In this document: piece by piece, positions 17,199 to 25,651 of the stretch
Position numbering within the stretch: the stretch's first letter is position 1
Layout: the number at the start of each line of letters is the position of its first letter
Source of the DNA: Heyndrickxia coagulans 36D1
GTDB taxonomy: Bacteria; Bacillota; Bacilli; Bacillales; Bacillaceae_C
DNA: 64,000 nt
Direction of reading: 5' to 3'
Assembly: GCF_000169195.2 (NCBI RefSeq)
Contig: NC_016023.1
Location: forward strand, 1,798,001 to 1,862,000
Program-made: the position numbers and the translations under genes
Notes under the pieces: generated by a model
What the model was told of the DNA's origin: nothing
The model's database searches: none
Seen by the model: the letters and a program-made list of their open reading frames with translations, nothing else

Positions 17199-17620
17199 AT
17201 CTCCGCATAGAGCGCGTCTATGTGAAGGAAGCGAGAAAAATTGCAGGTCTTTCTTAACGTAGAGTGCGTCTACGTTAAGGAAGCGAGAAAAACTGTGGTT
17301 CTATCTTAACATAGAAGGCGTCTACGTTAAGGAAGCGAGAAAAATCGCAGCTATATCTTAACATAGAAGCCGTCTATGTAAAGGAAGCAAAGCAAATCGG
17401 GGTTCTTTCTTAACATAGAGTGCGTCTATGTAAAGGAAGCGAAGGAAATTGCGGCTCTATCTTAACCTAGAAGGCGTCTACGTTAAGGAAGCGAGAAAAA
17501 TCACAGCTCTTTCTTAACATAGAAGGCGTCCCTGTTAAGAAAGCAAGAAAAATTGCCGGGTATCTTCACATAGAGCACGTCTACGTGAAGATACCCGGCA
17601 AAAAACAATGTCTTTCTTCA
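17199..17620. repeat. 52-bp-period hairpin array B, eight units
   Basis: The core GTCTAYGTTAAGGAAGCGAG occurs at 17216, 17268, 17320, 17372, 17424, 17476, 17528 (degenerate) and about 17579, that is every 52 bases. Each core is preceded by TCTTAACATAGA (variants) so that CTTAACRTAGA and TCTAYGTTAAG form an 11-base-arm dyad with a 4-5-base loop. The other 25 bases of each unit vary. The array fills the convergent gap between artR and the osmC-type gene. Confidence 0.9.
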
Positions 17621-17695
17621 CACGAAGGGTTCTGTAATACATTTTAAAAAGGCAAATCGGAAGCGGGAATAAAGCAAAGCCTCCCGCCGCTCCAG

Positions 17696-18145
17696 TTAGC
17701 CGGCTGTTTTTACCATAACTTCAAGCTCCATTTCCACATTTCCCTGAATGGCCCGGCTGATCATGCATGATTTTTCGGCTTTTTCTGCAAGCTTCCGCGC
17801 GAGCCGGACATCGCTTTCGGATGCGTCCGGTTTCAGCACAATTTCTGGTCGGTGGATGATCTTTTTATACGTAAATACGCCGTCGGTCACATCGACGATC
17901 CCTTCTGATGCCATTGTCAAACTGTCTTTCTCCAGGCTGCTGCGTTCCATCATCGCCGCCAGCGTAATGATATAACATGTTGCGGCAGCCCCGAGCAACA
18001 TTTCGTCCGGATTTGTGCCGACACCCGGACCGCCCATCTCCGGAGGAATAGAAATTTTCGTTACCAGGTTTCCGCATGCAATGTTCCCTGTATCATTGCG
18101 AAGCCCCGGCCAGTCTGCTTTTAAATGAAAATGATGTTCTGTCAT
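17696..18145 (-). CDS. OsmC/Ohr family peroxidase-like protein
   Basis: 149 residues. The two redox cysteines of the family are visible in GAAATCYIITLAAM (about residues 50-63) and KSCMISRAI (about 130). The GTNPDEMLLGAAATC context is characteristic of the OsmC-like subfamily that also includes staphylococcal peroxiredoxins. Family role: thiol-dependent reduction of organic hydroperoxides in the cytosol. It lies 15 bases downstream of the MFS gene on the same strand and is probably the second gene of that operon. Confidence 0.88.
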   Translation of the reverse strand: MTEHHFHLKADWPGLRNDTGNIACGNLVTKISIPPEMGGPGVGTNPDEMLLGAAATCYIITLAAMMERSSLEKDSLTMASEGIVDVTDGVFTYKKIIHRPEIVLKPDASESDVRLARKLAEKAEKSCMISRAIQGNVEMELEVMVKTAG

Positions 18146-18160
18146 GTGTGACCCCTCCTG

Positions 18161-19366
18161 TTAAAATTTGCTTTCTGCTGCTGTTTTGTTTTTGCCGGCT
18201 GCTGCTCTTCTCCCATGGACGGCATAATAAACGGCAATACACAGGACAACCCAGCCCGAAACCGCAAGATACAGCATCCGGAAATCCATCAAACCGGCAA
18301 CTGTTCCTAAAAGATAAGGACCGGATCCGCTTGCCAGGTCAAGAAAAATGAAAAACGTCGAAGTTGCTAGTGCTTTCCGGTTTGGTGGCGAAAGCTGAAT
18401 GGCAATTGCCTGGAAGCTGGACTGTACGGTGCCGTAACCGATCCCGATCAAAGCCCCGGCTGTAAGCAGCATCCATCCGCTGTGCGCCTGGCTGAGCAGG
18501 ACGAAACCGGCAATTAACAAAATAAACAGCGGGTAAACGACAACATTTGCCCCGCGTTCATCAAACCATCTGCCTGTAAAAGGCCTTGTGATGACGAGCG
18601 CTGCTGCATAAACAAGGAAAAAATAAGTGGCGGCGCCGGTTAGTCCAATGTCCTTTGCATACAAAGATAAGAAAGATAGCACACTGGAATAGGCAAGCGT
18701 AACGGCAAAAACCGCACCTGAAATCGGCACGGCAGCCGGTTCGAAGTAATCTATTACTTTAAAACGAGCCATTTCCGTAACTTTTGCATGGCCAGCAGCC
18801 GGTTTTGGAACGGATAACAAAATGCCAGAAATCAGATCAATGAACGCAATGATGCTTGACACGAGCACGATCATATGAAAATCGGCAAATCGGGTAATCA
18901 GAATCCCTAAAAACGGCCCGATAGCCATCGCCAAATTCATACTTGTCGCATAATAGCCAGTACCCTCTCCGCGCCGTTCATTTGGGATGATATCCGCGAC
19001 AATGGCGCCGGCGGCTGTCGTAATCACGCCGTGCATCGCTCCCTGGATAAAACGCAAGACCATCAAATATAGGAGACTATCAGCTTTAAAATGAAGCAAC
19101 ATCACAGCCAGAAAAACAATTAATCCGCCGACCAGCATCTGCTTGCGGCCGATTTTGTCGAGATATTTCCCGGCAAATAACCGTGCAATGAGTGAAGCCA
19201 GCACGAATATTCCTGCTGCAAGCCCTGCCATTCCCTGACTTGCATGGTAGGCGGTTATGACGTACATGGCAATACTGGTCATTAACAAATAAAATACAAC
19301 GTGCGTAAAAAAATTTGTGGAAGAAATCATAATAAAGTCTTTCGTCCACAATTTCGGTTTATCCAA
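18161..19366 (-). CDS. MFS transporter
   Basis: 401 residues when started at TTG 19366, which has GAGGGGG about 9 bases upstream. The frame extends to 19429 but its earlier codons lack a ribosome binding site and add a hydrophilic tail. Twelve hydrophobic segments; the loop 2-3 motif is RLFAGKYLDKIGRKQM, the MFS motif A, with a second copy-like RPFTGRWFDERGANV in the second half. Substrate unknown; the style is that of Bacillus drug/sugar efflux-type MFS proteins (YwoG-like). Co-transcribed with the OsmC gene, so export linked to oxidative stress is possible but unproven. Confidence 0.85.
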   Translation of the reverse strand: MDKPKLWTKDFIMISSTNFFTHVVFYLLMTSIAMYVITAYHASQGMAGLAAGIFVLASLIARLFAGKYLDKIGRKQMLVGGLIVFLAVMLLHFKADSLLYLMVLRFIQGAMHGVITTAAGAIVADIIPNERRGEGTGYYATSMNLAMAIGPFLGILITRFADFHMIVLVSSIIAFIDLISGILLSVPKPAAGHAKVTEMARFKVIDYFEPAAVPISGAVFAVTLAYSSVLSFLSLYAKDIGLTGAATYFFLVYAAALVITRPFTGRWFDERGANVVVYPLFILLIAGFVLLSQAHSGWMLLTAGALIGIGYGTVQSSFQAIAIQLSPPNRKALATSTFFIFLDLASGSGPYLLGTVAGLMDFRMLYLAVSGWVVLCIAVYYAVHGRRAAAGKNKTAAESKF

Positions 19367-19429
19367 AGGAAGTACCCCCTCGTTTCTAACGTAAAAAGCA
19401 GGTAACTTCATTATAGAACGTTTTAGCAA

Positions 19430-20114
19430 AAATATTCAATGTGTTTCTATACCAGAAATAAAGGGAGCCGTTCACGTCCCTCCGCATCTTACACCTGACA
19501 TGATGCACGCTATAGGGTGCCCCGCGCACCACCATGCTGCAAAGAATGCAGCACGCATAAAAGTCTGAAAATCTACCGGCGCAATTTTTCAGCCCAGACG
19601 CCTATGCAGCAGAGAACGCAGGATAGCAGTCCTCGTGCATTTTTAACGCAGCGCCATCCGAACAACAGTGCATGTTCAGAACAAGGCATGCAGCCCGCTG
19701 CTTCAACATGGCGGGAAACGAAACATACACAATTGTTGCCTTATCTTTTTATTCCGGTGTATATTTAAAAATATAAAAGTTTACAAAGTGAATTGTTAAA
19801 AATAGAAAGATTTTCCCAAATTATCTTAAAATAGCATTCTCGTAGGACAAAACCCGATCAGCACGTCTATTCAATCTGCAAACTTCCCGTATTGGATTCA
19901 AGATGCATTTTTAACAAACGATATTGAAAACGGATACAGTCGTGTGATTCAAGCAATGGGATCGTTAAAGCTGCCAACTGCTATTATTTCTTTGCGGCAA
20001 ATCAAAACGAAACGGTGTGCATTGCCGGACAGGTTTTTTCCAGTGACAAAATAGAAAACATTTGTTATTATATGATAATAATCTTTAAATGAATACGAGG
20101 ATGGAGGCGTCTAT
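19430..20114 (+). pseudogene. gap with a degenerate coding remnant at 19842-20054
   Basis: 19430-19840 contains no gene I can support; a frame at 19517-19768 is low-complexity and lacks a ribosome binding site. From 19842 the plus strand reads SANFPYWIQDAFLTNDIENG and VIQAMGS, then shifts frame and continues as ANCYYFFAANQNETVCIAGQ and VFSSDKIE. This is a C-terminal remnant of an acetyltransferase-like or other unrecognised protein with one frameshift. A perfect dyad TTATTAT-ATG-ATAATAA at 20065-20081 lies ahead of pxpB and may be an operator. Confidence 0.45.
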
Positions 20115-20822
20115 ATGGATTTTCAATTGTTTCCGGAAGGCGACGGCGCAATCCTGATTGAAGCAGGGAAAGAAATCAACCTTGCAAACCACAGGAAAGT
20201 CCGGGCGATCGTTTCATTAATCGAAAATGCGGCGCCTGCGTGGATGATTGAATATATTCCCGCCTACACAACTGTCACCGTTCTGTATGACCCATTCAAA
20301 GTTTATGCAAAATTTGGCGAATATCCCTACAGATATGTATCCCGCTATTTCACCCGGCTTCTTGAAAAAGCACAGCCTGCATTCATCCCGGAACCGCGCA
20401 CAGTCGATATCCCGGTATGCTACGGCGGCGAATTCGGGCCGGATCTCGAAAATGTTGCCCGCATCAACGACCTTACGCCAGAAGAAGTGATCCGGATCCA
20501 TGCTTCCGGCGACTACACCGTATACATGATCGGATTCGCACCCGGTTTTCCTTATATCGGCGGCATGCCTGAAAAAATTGCAGCGCCCAGGAAAAAAACG
20601 CCGCGGCTCAAAATTCCGGAAAGATCGGTTGGAATCGCCGGAAAACAAACCGGGATTTATCCGATCGAAACACCGGGTGGTTGGCAAATCATCGGTCGGA
20701 CTCCCGTCAAACTGTTCCGGCCGGATCGGGATGGGCCAAGCCTCCTTCAAGCGGGCGACAAAATCCGCTTCCGGCCGGTGAGCCTTGAAGAATACCGGGA
20801 ACTGGAGAAGATGCCATCATGA
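20115..20822 (+). CDS. pxpB: 5-oxoprolinase subunit PxpB (KipI homologue)
   Basis: 235 residues, ATG after GGAGG. The cyclophilin-like CT_C_D domain is recognisable from IPVCYGGEFGPDLENVA and IGFAPGFPYIGG, with RSVGIAGKQTGIYPIETPGG near the C-terminus. With PxpA and PxpC it forms the ATP-dependent 5-oxoprolinase that opens pyroglutamate to glutamate. The B. subtilis homologue KipI was first described as an inhibitor of the sporulation kinase KinA. Stop overlaps the pxpC start (ATGA). Confidence 0.93.
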   Translation: MDFQLFPEGDGAILIEAGKEINLANHRKVRAIVSLIENAAPAWMIEYIPAYTTVTVLYDPFKVYAKFGEYPYRYVSRYFTRLLEKAQPAFIPEPRTVDIPVCYGGEFGPDLENVARINDLTPEEVIRIHASGDYTVYMIGFAPGFPYIGGMPEKIAAPRKKTPRLKIPERSVGIAGKQTGIYPIETPGGWQIIGRTPVKLFRPDRDGPSLLQAGDKIRFRPVSLEEYRELEKMPS

Positions 20823-21820
20823 TTAAAATTATCAAACCGGGCATGCTGACAACGGTGCAGGATCTCGGGCGGTCCGGCTACCAAAAATACGGGGTTGTCC
20901 AAAGCGGGGCAATGGATGCTTTTGCCCACAGAGTCGCAAACTTGCTTGCCGGTAATCCGGAAAATGAAGCCACACTGGAAATTACGCTCACAGGGCCGGT
21001 GCTGGAGTTTCAGAACGATACATTGATTGCCATTTGCGGCAGCGGGTTCCATGCTGTTTTGGACGGGAAACCGGTCGGGCTATGGCGGCCCATGAAAGTG
21101 AAAAGCGGCAGTGAACTCAGACTCAGGCAGGACGGGACCGGCTGCCGGGTCTATTTGGCGGTTTCCGGCGGGATATCCGTCCCGGAAGTGCTGAAAAGCA
21201 AGTCAACCTACTTGCGTGCGAAGATAGGCGGTTTCAACGGCCGGGCACTCCAGGCGGGCGATGTGCTTGAAACCGGGACCCCCGGGGAAGTGTCCAGGCA
21301 GCTGACCGCATCTATTGAATACCAGCCGGCATGGTCTGTTTCGAAAAACATGCTGCCGGATTACGGTCCGTTTCCAACGATCCGGGTCGTTCCGGGCCGC
21401 CATGAGGGCTTATTTACCGCAGAAAGTATTGAAACGTTTTTCCGTGAACCATACCGCCTTTCGCAAAATTCCGACCGGATGGGGTATCGCCTCGAAGGTC
21501 CGAAACTGACGGTAAAAGCGACGCAGGAGATGTTATCTGAAAGTGTCGGCTTCGGAACCATCCAGGTGCCGTCCGGCGGGGAGCCGATTGTCCTGTTGGC
21601 AGACCGGCAAACGACAGGGGGATATCCGAAAATCGCCCAGGTTGCTTCTGTGGATTTGCCGCTATTAGCCCAGCTGAAGCCGGGTGACAAGCTCCGGTTT
21701 AAAAAAATAACGTTGCAGGAAGCACAGTTGCTTTATATAGAAAGAGAAAAACAAATTCGCATGTTGAAGGGAACGATTGCCTACCAGGCGAAAAGGAGGG
21801 GCACACATGCCGAGCATTGA
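20819..21820 (+). CDS. pxpC: 5-oxoprolinase subunit PxpC (KipA homologue)
   Basis: 333 residues. Biotin-dependent-carboxyltransferase-like domain of the KipA family: [20 protein letters not shown] at the N-terminus, [17 protein letters not shown] in the middle and [22 protein letters not shown] toward the C-terminus. Translationally coupled to pxpB by a 4-base overlap and overlapping the pxpA start by 14 bases. Cytosolic enzyme subunit. Confidence 0.93.
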   Translation: MIKIIKPGMLTTVQDLGRSGYQKYGVVQSGAMDAFAHRVANLLAGNPENEATLEITLTGPVLEFQNDTLIAICGSGFHAVLDGKPVGLWRPMKVKSGSELRLRQDGTGCRVYLAVSGGISVPEVLKSKSTYLRAKIGGFNGRALQAGDVLETGTPGEVSRQLTASIEYQPAWSVSKNMLPDYGPFPTIRVVPGRHEGLFTAESIETFFREPYRLSQNSDRMGYRLEGPKLTVKATQEMLSESVGFGTIQVPSGGEPIVLLADRQTTGGYPKIAQVASVDLPLLAQLKPGDKLRFKKITLQEAQLLYIEREKQIRMLKGTIAYQAKRRGTHAEH

Positions 21821-22574
21821 TCTGAACTGTGATATGGGCGAAAGTTTTGGTGCCTATACCATTGGGAGAGATGAAGAAATACTGGATTTGATCACTTCCG
21901 CCAATATTGCGTGCGGTTTTCACGCCGGTGATCCTACTGTGATGCGGAAAACGGTCCGGATGGCAGCTGAGAAAGGGGTTGGGATCGGCGCGCACCCCGG
22001 ACTTCCGGATCTGATGGGGTTCGGGCGCCGGAATATACAGATTTCCCCGCAAGAGGCTTATGACATGACCGTCTACCAGATCGGTGCCCTTGCTGCGTTT
22101 GCAAAAGCAGAAGGAAGCACCGTCCGGCATGTAAAACCGCACGGCGCACTTTACAATATGGCAGCCAAAGATGCGAGACTCGCCGAAGCCATTGCGGAGG
22201 CGGTCTATGATGTCAGCCCCGACCTGATTTTATTCGGGCTTGCCGGCTCGGAACTTGTGAAAGCCGGGGAAAAAGCCGGCTTAAAGACGGCGAGCGAAGT
22301 TTTTGCCGACCGGACTTATCAACAAGACGGCGCTTTGACACCGCGGCGTGAACCGAATGCCTTGATTGAAGACCGTGAAACGGCGGCAAAACAGGTGATC
22401 CGGATGATCAAAGAAGGCGTGGTCACCTCCGTGCAAGGAGAAGATGTCAGCGTCCGTGCGGATACAATCTGTATCCACGGCGACGGCAGACAGGCGCTTG
22501 CATTCGCGGAATTTATCCGCCAGTCGCTTGAACGGGAAGGAATCAAGATAGAAAAAATCAGCCATTTGAGCTGA
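21807..22574 (+). CDS. pxpA: 5-oxoprolinase subunit PxpA (LamB/YcsF family)
   Basis: 255 residues from ATG 21807, with AAAGGAGGGG upstream; the frame extends to 21777 but that start lies inside pxpC without a ribosome binding site. Family hallmarks: [14 protein letters not shown] at the N-terminus, [28 protein letters not shown], then VKPHGALYN and FADRTYQ with a late TICIHGD. Length is the usual 250-255. Completes the PxpABC complex. Confidence 0.95.
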   Translation: MPSIDLNCDMGESFGAYTIGRDEEILDLITSANIACGFHAGDPTVMRKTVRMAAEKGVGIGAHPGLPDLMGFGRRNIQISPQEAYDMTVYQIGALAAFAKAEGSTVRHVKPHGALYNMAAKDARLAEAIAEAVYDVSPDLILFGLAGSELVKAGEKAGLKTASEVFADRTYQQDGALTPRREPNALIEDRETAAKQVIRMIKEGVVTSVQGEDVSVRADTICIHGDGRQALAFAEFIRQSLEREGIKIEKISHLS

Positions 22575-22941
22575 ACAGGGTGGCGCCAACTGGAATTCCG
22601 ACCGCCACCCTTGGAATGGGAGGAAAGCAGCACAACGGCTTATCCCGAAAAATCGCAGTCTCTCCACGTAAAACCGGTCCAATGCATATGGCCAATATAT
22701 TTGTGAGTCTGCAAGGGTTAAACATTCATAACCATCACTCGCAAAGCCGGGCCCAACCAACTGCTGGCAGAAAACAAGCAGCACAGCGGCATATGCCCGA
22801 TTGGTTTAACAAATCACCGCGGAACTGCTGCAGATTGAAATTATACATTTTCCTATCACACGTGAATTCCCCCGCCTTAAAGATTACAGAACAAAAAGTA
22901 CGGGCGGGGGTTATCTGTATATAGAAAAGGAGTGAACGGGT
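22575..22941 (+). terminator. pxpA-DUF969 intergenic region with two GC-rich hairpins
   Basis: GGGTGGCG...CGCCACCC at 22578-22610 and CCCCCGCC...GGCGGGGG at 22869-22910 are stable hairpins; neither has a long T tract. The second ends 31 bases before the DUF969 start, so it could be an attenuator or processing site between the pxp genes and the membrane genes. AGCAGCACARCGGCWTATSC occurs twice (22626 and 22777) as an imperfect direct repeat. No gene seen. Confidence 0.5.
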
Positions 22942-23631
22942 ATGGTATTGATCGGTGTTGCACTGATTATCATTGGATTTGCACTCAGATTTAACCCGCT
23001 GGTCGTTGTGACCGTTTCGGGCCTTGTCACCGGATTGATCGCGGGCCTCCCGCTGAAACAACTGATTACGCAATTCGGGGAAGCTTTTACAACAAACCGC
23101 TATATGTCCATCTTAATTATTACCTTGCCGGTGATCGGCCTTTTGGAAAGAAGCGGGTTGCAGGAACAGGCGAAACATCTCGTTTCCAAAATCAAAGCAG
23201 CAACGGCCGGTAAAATCCTCACGTTTTATCTGCTGATCCGTGAAATTGCCGCAGCGCTCGGCCTGAACAGCCTCGGCGGGCACCCGCAGACAGTGCGGCC
23301 GCTCATTGCACCGATGGCTGAAGGGGCGGCGGAAGCAAATTACGGCGATGTTCCGGAAGAAGACAGAGAAGAAATCCGTGCCCAGGCGGCTGCTGCCGAT
23401 AATATCGGCCTGTTTTTCGGAGAAGATATCTTTGTTGCGGTCGGCGCCATTCTTTTAATGAAAGGATTTTTTGACCAAAACGGCATTAAAGCGGATCCGA
23501 TTTCGATGGCGCTTTGGGGGTTGCCGACAGCCATATTTGTATTTATCGTCCATTCCATCCGGCTCCGCCTCTTTGACCGGAAACTGGACCGCAAGCTTGG
23601 AAAAACCGGAAGCAAGGATGTGGAAAAATGA
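22942..23631 (+). CDS. DUF969 membrane protein (putative transporter subunit)
   Basis: 229 residues, ATG after AAAGGAGTG. Two N-terminal hydrophobic segments (VLIGVALIIIGFALRF, VVVTVSGLVTGLIAGLP) and others later. The LNSLGGHPQTVRPLIAPMAEGA segment is typical of DUF969. Its function is not established experimentally as far as I know. It always travels with DUF979 and here both lie between pxpBCA and pcp, so a role in uptake of pyroglutamate or pyroglutamyl peptides is a context-based inference. Overlaps the next gene by 4 bases. Confidence 0.85.
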   Translation: MVLIGVALIIIGFALRFNPLVVVTVSGLVTGLIAGLPLKQLITQFGEAFTTNRYMSILIITLPVIGLLERSGLQEQAKHLVSKIKAATAGKILTFYLLIREIAAALGLNSLGGHPQTVRPLIAPMAEGAAEANYGDVPEEDREEIRAQAAAADNIGLFFGEDIFVAVGAILLMKGFFDQNGIKADPISMALWGLPTAIFVFIVHSIRLRLFDRKLDRKLGKTGSKDVEK

Positions 23632-24581
23632 TCATTTCAACTGAGTGGATTTATATCATCATGGGAATCGTTTGCTTTTTCTGCTCTGCCTACACTTTTT
23701 TTGATCAGGCAAACAGTAGGCGCATCCCGTCCGGCCTTTTTTACCTGATTTATGCCGTTACGCTCTTATTTGGAAAAGTGATCCCGCCTTTTTACACCGG
23801 GTTGATGGTACTTGCCATGGTGGCAATTGTCGCATTTGGCGGCCTGCAAAAGGGAAGCTACAACGGGGTGAGTGCGGATGAGCGGGAAAAAAGCCGCAAG
23901 CGGTTGGGAAACCGGCTTTTTCTGCCGGCAATTCTCATCCCGGTTTTAACCGTATTGGGCTCAAAATTGCTTGTCAATGTGAAAATCGGCTCGCGTCTTT
24001 TGCTGGACCCATCCAATCCGACGCTTGTCGCGCTTGGAGTGGCGTGTATCATTGCCATCCTTACCGCAATGATGCTGACAAAAAGCCGTCCGCAAACCAC
24101 GTTTAAAGAATCACGGCGTCTTTTGGAAGCAATCGGCTGGGCTGTTGTCCTTCCGCAAATGCTGGCGACACTCGGTACCATTTTTACAAAAGCAGGGGTC
24201 GGCACAGTGGTGTCAGGCCTGATTACAAAAGTGATTCCGGAAAATTCGGTTTTCTGGATCGTGTTCGTTTTCTGTGTTGGGATGGCGCTTTTTACGATGA
24301 TTATGGGCAATGCGTTCGCTGCTTTTCCGGTGATGGCGGCCGGGATTGCGATTCCGTTTTTGATCGAGCGGTTCGGTGCCAATGCGGACCAGATTGCAGC
24401 CCTTTCGATGTTCGCCGGTTACTGTGGCACGCTCATGACCCCGATGGCAGCGAATTTTAATATTGTGCCGGCTGCGCTATTGGATTTAAAAGATAAAAAC
24501 CATGTCATCCGTGTACAAGTGCCAACCGCGCTGCTGACACTTGCATTTAACATTGTATTGATGTATCTGTTAGTCAAATAG
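23628..24581 (+). CDS. DUF979 membrane protein (putative transporter subunit)
   Basis: 317 residues, starting within the DUF969 stop (ATGA). About eight hydrophobic segments. The region TMIMGNAFAAFPVMAAGIAIP and the late SMFAGYCGTLMTPMAANFNI resemble pore-lining segments of dicarboxylate or ion-transporter-superfamily permeases. Pairs with DUF969 as the putative two-part permease of the pyroglutamate operon. Confidence 0.85.
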   Translation: MIISTEWIYIIMGIVCFFCSAYTFFDQANSRRIPSGLFYLIYAVTLLFGKVIPPFYTGLMVLAMVAIVAFGGLQKGSYNGVSADEREKSRKRLGNRLFLPAILIPVLTVLGSKLLVNVKIGSRLLLDPSNPTLVALGVACIIAILTAMMLTKSRPQTTFKESRRLLEAIGWAVVLPQMLATLGTIFTKAGVGTVVSGLITKVIPENSVFWIVFVFCVGMALFTMIMGNAFAAFPVMAAGIAIPFLIERFGANADQIAALSMFAGYCGTLMTPMAANFNIVPAALLDLKDKNHVIRVQVPTALLTLAFNIVLMYLLVK

Positions 24582-24671
24582 GATGAGATCCATTTAGAGG
24601 TATGGGGTAAATCAATACCTATTCGTGAGTAAATGAGAGATCATGGCACTTTATTGAAGGAGGAGAGGAAA

Positions 24672-25319
24672 ATGGAGAAAAAAGTACTCTTAACCGGTTT
24701 TGATCCTTTTGGCGGGGATAAAGTAAACCCTGCCCTGGAAGCGGTAAAGCAATTGGACGGAAAAAATATGGAAGGCATTCGCATCGTCACGCAGCAAGTG
24801 CCGACCGTATTTCACGAATCGATCCGGACCGCTGCTGAGGCCATTGAACGCGAAAAGCCCGATGTTGTCATTTGTGTGGGACAGGCAGGCGGGCGCACGC
24901 AAATCACGCCGGAACGTGTGGCGATTAATATTGATGATGCCCGTATCCCGGACAATCAGCATCATCAGCCCATTGACGTCCCGATTGCAGCGGACGGCCC
25001 CGCGGCTTATTGGTCAACGCTGCCGATTAAAACGATCACGAGGCAGCTGCGGGAGGCGGGAATCCCGGCTGCTGTCTCCAACACAGCAGGCACATTTGTC
25101 TGTAACCACCTGTTTTACGGCGTCATGCACCATCTGGCAAAAAACAACATATCGGCCCGCGCAGGTTTTATCCATGTGCCTTATATTCCGGAACAAACAA
25201 CCGAAACAGGCGCTCCAAGCATGTCCCTTGAAACGATCGTCAAAGCGCTTGAAATTGCTGTTTCCGTCTCCGCCACGACCGAAAAAGATCTGGTGGAAAC
25301 AGGCGGAGCATTGCATTAA
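24672..25319 (+). CDS. pcp: pyroglutamyl-peptidase I
   Basis: 215 residues from ATG 24672, which has AAGGAGGAGAGG upstream (the frame starts earlier at 24633). C15-family catalytic triad segments: TPERVAIN (Glu), [14 protein letters not shown] (Cys) and [11 protein letters not shown] (His). Removes N-terminal pyroglutamate from peptides in the cytosol. Directly downstream of DUF979, it completes a logical path: peptide uptake, pyroglutamate release by Pcp, ring opening by PxpABC to glutamate. Confidence 0.96.
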   Translation: MEKKVLLTGFDPFGGDKVNPALEAVKQLDGKNMEGIRIVTQQVPTVFHESIRTAAEAIEREKPDVVICVGQAGGRTQITPERVAINIDDARIPDNQHHQPIDVPIAADGPAAYWSTLPIKTITRQLREAGIPAAVSNTAGTFVCNHLFYGVMHHLAKNNISARAGFIHVPYIPEQTTETGAPSMSLETIVKALEIAVSVSATTEKDLVETGGALH

Positions 25320-25344
25320 GGGATATGAAAAATTGTGGCCGGCG

Positions 25345-25570
25345 CGGATGAAGGACAAACCGGAGTTGGCCGCTGTATGAAGTGTCTTTCATAAAGGCTA
25401 TGAAGGACAAAAGGAGATTGGTTGGGTCCGGAAATGTCCTTCAGAGAGTCAATGAAGGACAAAACGGATTTGCCCACGTCTGGGAATGTCTTTCATCGGG
25501 GTTATCAAGGACAAAAGACTGTTGCCTGTAGCGTGAAATGTCTTTCACGGAGTCAATGAAGCAAAAAGAA
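25345..25570. repeat. 52-bp-period hairpin array D (different core sequence), five units
   Basis: ATGAAGGACAAA-type cores occur at 25350, 25402, 25454, 25506 (degenerate) and about 25557, spaced 52 bases. Each is preceded by TGTCTTTCA or TGTCCTTCA, making a dyad TGTCYTTCAT...ATGAAGGACA with 10-base arms and a 7-base loop. The sequence is unrelated to the CTTAACGTAGA family of the other arrays, yet period and geometry are the same. It occupies the convergent gap between pcp and the purine permease gene. Confidence 0.88.
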
Positions 25571-25600
25571 ATTCGCCGGTGGCACAAAACCCCTCAAAAA

Positions 25601-25636
25601 AACCCGTCTGGAAAGTTCATTTCCAGACGGGTTTTT
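25601..25636. terminator. bidirectional terminator between pcp and the NCS2 permease
   Basis: AACCCGTCTGGAAA and TTTCCAGACGGGTT form a perfect stem with a 5-base loop; T tracts flank it on both strands (TTTTT on plus, and AAAAAA upstream serving the minus strand). Confidence 0.9.
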
Positions 25637-25651
25637 CGCTTTTCTTCCTAA

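Noticed and set aside
19517-19768. Open frame of 83 codons
   Set aside because: Odd composition rich in Gln, Pro and His, no ribosome binding site, no recognisable motif; probably chance.
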